Of a stretch of 64,000 nucleotides of DNA, positions 62,177 to 64,000 are shown in pieces. The position numbers and the translations under genes were made by a program. This DNA is from Rhyacophila brunnea. Its lineage: Eukaryota; Arthropoda; Insecta; Trichoptera; Rhyacophilidae. How positions within the stretch are numbered: position 1 is the first letter of the stretch; each line of letters begins with the position of its first letter. Where the stretch lies: positions 248,001-312,000 of the forward strand of contig JAGYXB010000070.1 of the NCBI GenBank assembly GCA_022495005.1, given 5' to 3'. Under the pieces are notes generated by a model. The model was not told the origin of the DNA, ran no database searches, and worked only from the letters and a program-made list of their open reading frames with translations.

Positions 62177-62352
62177 TATAATATACCCGCGCCATTAGTT
62201 TGGATGCTGACATACCATCATTTGTTCCGCAGTTTCCTCGGGCTTATCATCGTAGTGTGTCCTTCTCATTAAATTGTCCTTGATTCTTATTTTTTTTAAT
62301 ATTTTTTTTTATTTCGGTCCGTATGCGGTTTATCGTCATCTCAACTACAAAC

Positions 62353-62659
62353 TAGGGAACTCAGAAATAATGGGAACTGAAATACATAACGGGTAAGGCG
62401 ATAGCAGGTAACCGACTCGAGTAAGGAAGAATCCGGGTTAAACTTACACACGTGTCAAGAATACGTTTTACGTCGAATACTGAAAACTGCTCTCGGTTTA
62501 TGCATTTACACTCATTTAATGTTGGTGTATTACACACACTATTGCACGTGCATAATGCGTGCTTCATTTTCGTAGGACGCTCACACATTCAAAACCCTGC
62601 ATCAAGATGCGGCGTATTGAATATAACCTATCGGTATTCTATTTATTAACTGTTCTGTG
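62353..62659. mobile_element. hAT MITE family H3 (copy 2), perfect 8-bp duplication
   Basis: 307 bp, very similar to 50067-50356 along its length, with one extra 20-odd-base segment near 62422-62448. Flanked by CTACAAAC (62345-62352 and 62660-62667). It lies directly next to a SINE A 3' end and probably inserted into that SINE, since the sequence after the duplication (ACCTCTACTCTGTGGAGG) is SINE A. Confidence 0.93.
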
Positions 62660-62667
62660 CTACAAAC

Positions 62668-62729
62668 TAAACCTCTACTCTGTGGAGGCCCATATGATCC
62701 TATTAGGATCGGACATGGTCAAAAAAAAC
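62668..62729 (+). mobile_element. SINE A 3' region with A-tail
   Basis: CCTCTACTCTGTGGAGGCCC, ATATGATCCTATTAGGATCG, GACATGGTC and then As. Matches the minus-strand 7137-7195 region and 54493-54539. The rest of the SINE was probably separated from it by the H3 insertion at 62353-62659. Confidence 0.7.
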
Positions 62730-62975
62730 TACAAAACCTTTGCTTTACTTACACACAGGTACATAAGGGGAGCATGTTAATCTTCAAGCTAATTTTTAGT
62801 ATTACTCTGCCTTTTTATGAGATTGTTGAAGTTTTCTGTGCTGTTGAAAACGCTAGATTTAATACCATACGTCAGATGCGAATTTTGCAAGCTAGGTGCC
62901 AAGTTAAAAATGCTAGATTTGGCAAGAAAAACGCTACGTTGGCAACGCTGTTCAAGTTTCGTTATTACTGTTGTG

Positions 62976-63343
62976 TTTTTTTTTTTTACAATGTTCGATC
63001 CCAAGAAAATAATATGGGTCTTATTTGCCCATTAGGTCCATATTCTGGGTCCAAATACACATTTAAAAACAGGATGTGAATTTTTGCCAGACCCGTTTTT
63101 CGAACCCGGAACCTGCGTCAGTATAAGCCTAAGTGTGAGGTCTCAGTGCCAGCGTTCGGCGCAGCGTTGAGCGTTGTGCACAACTCAAACGTATAACCGT
63201 ATAAATGTATAACCAAAAAACGACCTTGTCTACGAACATTTTCACACACGGTTATACGTTTGAGTTGCGCAAAACGCTCAACGCTGCGCCGAACGCTGCC
63301 ACTCAGGACGTACACTAACGCGTGACCGCTCGGTCATCGTGGG
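62976..63343 (-). mobile_element. SINE family A, full-length, interrupted by a palindrome
   Basis: On the minus strand: class II tRNA head from about 63343 (GATGACCGAGCGGTCACGCG as A box), B box GGTTCCGGGTTCGAAAAACG, body CTGGCAAAAATTCACATCC and TATTTGGACCCAGAATATGG, 3' block TGGGATCGAACATTGT and a poly-A tail (plus-strand T-run 62976-62987). The 157-bp insert at 63146-63302 splits the head between A and B boxes. Without it the SINE is about 211 bp. Confidence 0.8.
63146..63302. mobile_element. Palindromic MITE inside a SINE tRNA head
   Basis: 157 bp; arms of about 55 bp pair almost perfectly: GTGCCAGCGTTCGGCGCAGC, then GTTGAGCGTT and CAACTCAAACGTATAACCG, against the complement at 63245-63302. 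TCA lies immediately outside both ends (63143-63145 and 63303-63305), a likely 3-bp target duplication. GC-rich ends in an AT-rich region. A 3-bp duplication would fit PIF/Harbinger-type elements, but their usual target is TWA, so this is tentative. Confidence 0.7.
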
Positions 63344-64000
63344 TTTTTTAGTAGGTAGGGGTAAGCTGCCTAGGTACCTATATACATGAACGCTTGACAT
63401 ATCATATTAGGTTTTAATGACATCAATGATTTTGAGGTTCATAATTATTCGTGTGGGCACTTTAGTGTCTTACATACTATTGAATCGCGGCAAGTTCCGC
63501 GTCCCTTCACATCGCCGGCTTGGAATATAAGAACTTATTTTTTAACCCACGCGATACAAATTTGAATAAAAAAAAAGTTTAGCCCGCGAACAATTGCGAT
63601 TGGCCCCTTCGGAAGTCGCTGTTGAAGACGGTGCAATGTCGGTTGAAAAGTCCCCGCTTTGTTACCGATCCGGTCCGCTGCCCCACGCCACCCGCCACTT
63701 CCGGTGCCCACTTCCGGTTCGCAGAGCCCGTTGATATCGTTGACTCGCTATAAAAATATAATTATACCTAATATATACTGCTATACCATGCGGTCTCATG
63801 GTAGGGCTAATCGCAAAGGTAAGGGTAGATTGTACTAATAGAAATTCAACCGTACCTAAGTAGGTACCTACTTTGAGGGTTTGTTTACTTATAGGCGTAC
63901 GAATAAGATTGTTGGCCCTAGGCTTCTAGTTATATAATGTTAAACGCATATTATAATACATAAATATATAACAAACTGTAGGAATGCGGTACACATACCT
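63344..64000. other. Window end with a GC-rich promoter-like island
   Basis: The island at about 63575-63730 has an inverted CCAAT box (GCGATTGGCCCC) and two ACTTCCGG sites (63698 and 63711) that match ETS/GABP core sites common in animal housekeeping promoters. TATAAAAATATAA follows at 63749. No exon is identified. The rest is AT-rich with GTACCTAC-type simple sequence. Confidence 0.35.

Larger units (their letters stand above)
1921..64000 (+). other. Probable long intron or introns downstream of the GoLoco exon
   Basis: From the donor at 1921 to the window end I see no further exon that resembles Rap1GAP or any other known protein. Insect signalling genes often have alternative 5' exons separated by very large introns full of transposons, and this interval fits that pattern. 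It is inference: small exons can be missed by eye, and part of the interval may be intergenic. Confidence 0.4.

Overview
This is an AT-rich, gene-poor piece of an arthropod nuclear genome, most likely an insect and plausibly a hemipteran such as an aphid. Evidence: a spliced exon with a poly-pyrimidine acceptor and a consensus donor, an irritans-like mariner, tRNA-derived SINEs, decayed LINE 3' ends, a eukaryotic 5S rRNA gene, and the frequent motif GTACCTACCTA. The species call is inference. No bacterial operon, CRISPR array, prophage or virus-like gene was seen.

The only host protein-coding sequence I can defend is one small exon at 1758-1920 (+). It carries a GoLoco motif (LDDQRC followed by PP) that best matches the N-terminus of a Rap1GTPase-activating protein (Rap1GAP/RapGAP1). 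No other exon was recognised, so the rest of the window is probably a very long 5' intron, or introns plus intergenic DNA. A complete-looking 5S rRNA gene lies at 56819-56937.

Almost everything else that can be named is transposon debris. 1.9-12 kb: an LTR-free LINE 3' end with a nested miniature element, two foldback elements of one family, a tRNA-derived SINE interrupted by a palindrome, and a 1.25 kb mariner with a broken transposase. 12-24 kb: mostly unidentified intron-like DNA with two LINE relics. 24-29 kb: a 1.39 kb near-perfect palindrome flanked by TTAA inside an older hAT-like relic, another foldback copy, and LINE relics. 30-41 kb: several non-autonomous hAT elements with 8-bp target duplications (30221-30655, 36406-36619, and a weaker one at 40664-41075). 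41-50 kb: a second SINE family, a frameshifted LINE reverse-transcriptase C-terminus, and the first of two hAT copies (50067-50356; sister at 62353-62659). 53-64 kb: promoter-like GC islands, the 5S gene, a pogo-like element (57700-58020), a 570-bp hAT-like element built from three copies of an internal unit in opposing orientations (60634-61203), and a SINE-rich end with two nested insertions.

The elements do not form a pathway. The useful reading is historical: nested insertions give relative ages, and matched target-site duplications define element ends precisely. I did not find a convincing new biological system. The best candidates for something undescribed are the non-coding foldback and hAT-like families and the GC islands near 53.2-53.6 kb and 63.6 kb. 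Identity figures were judged by eye; no search or alignment was run.
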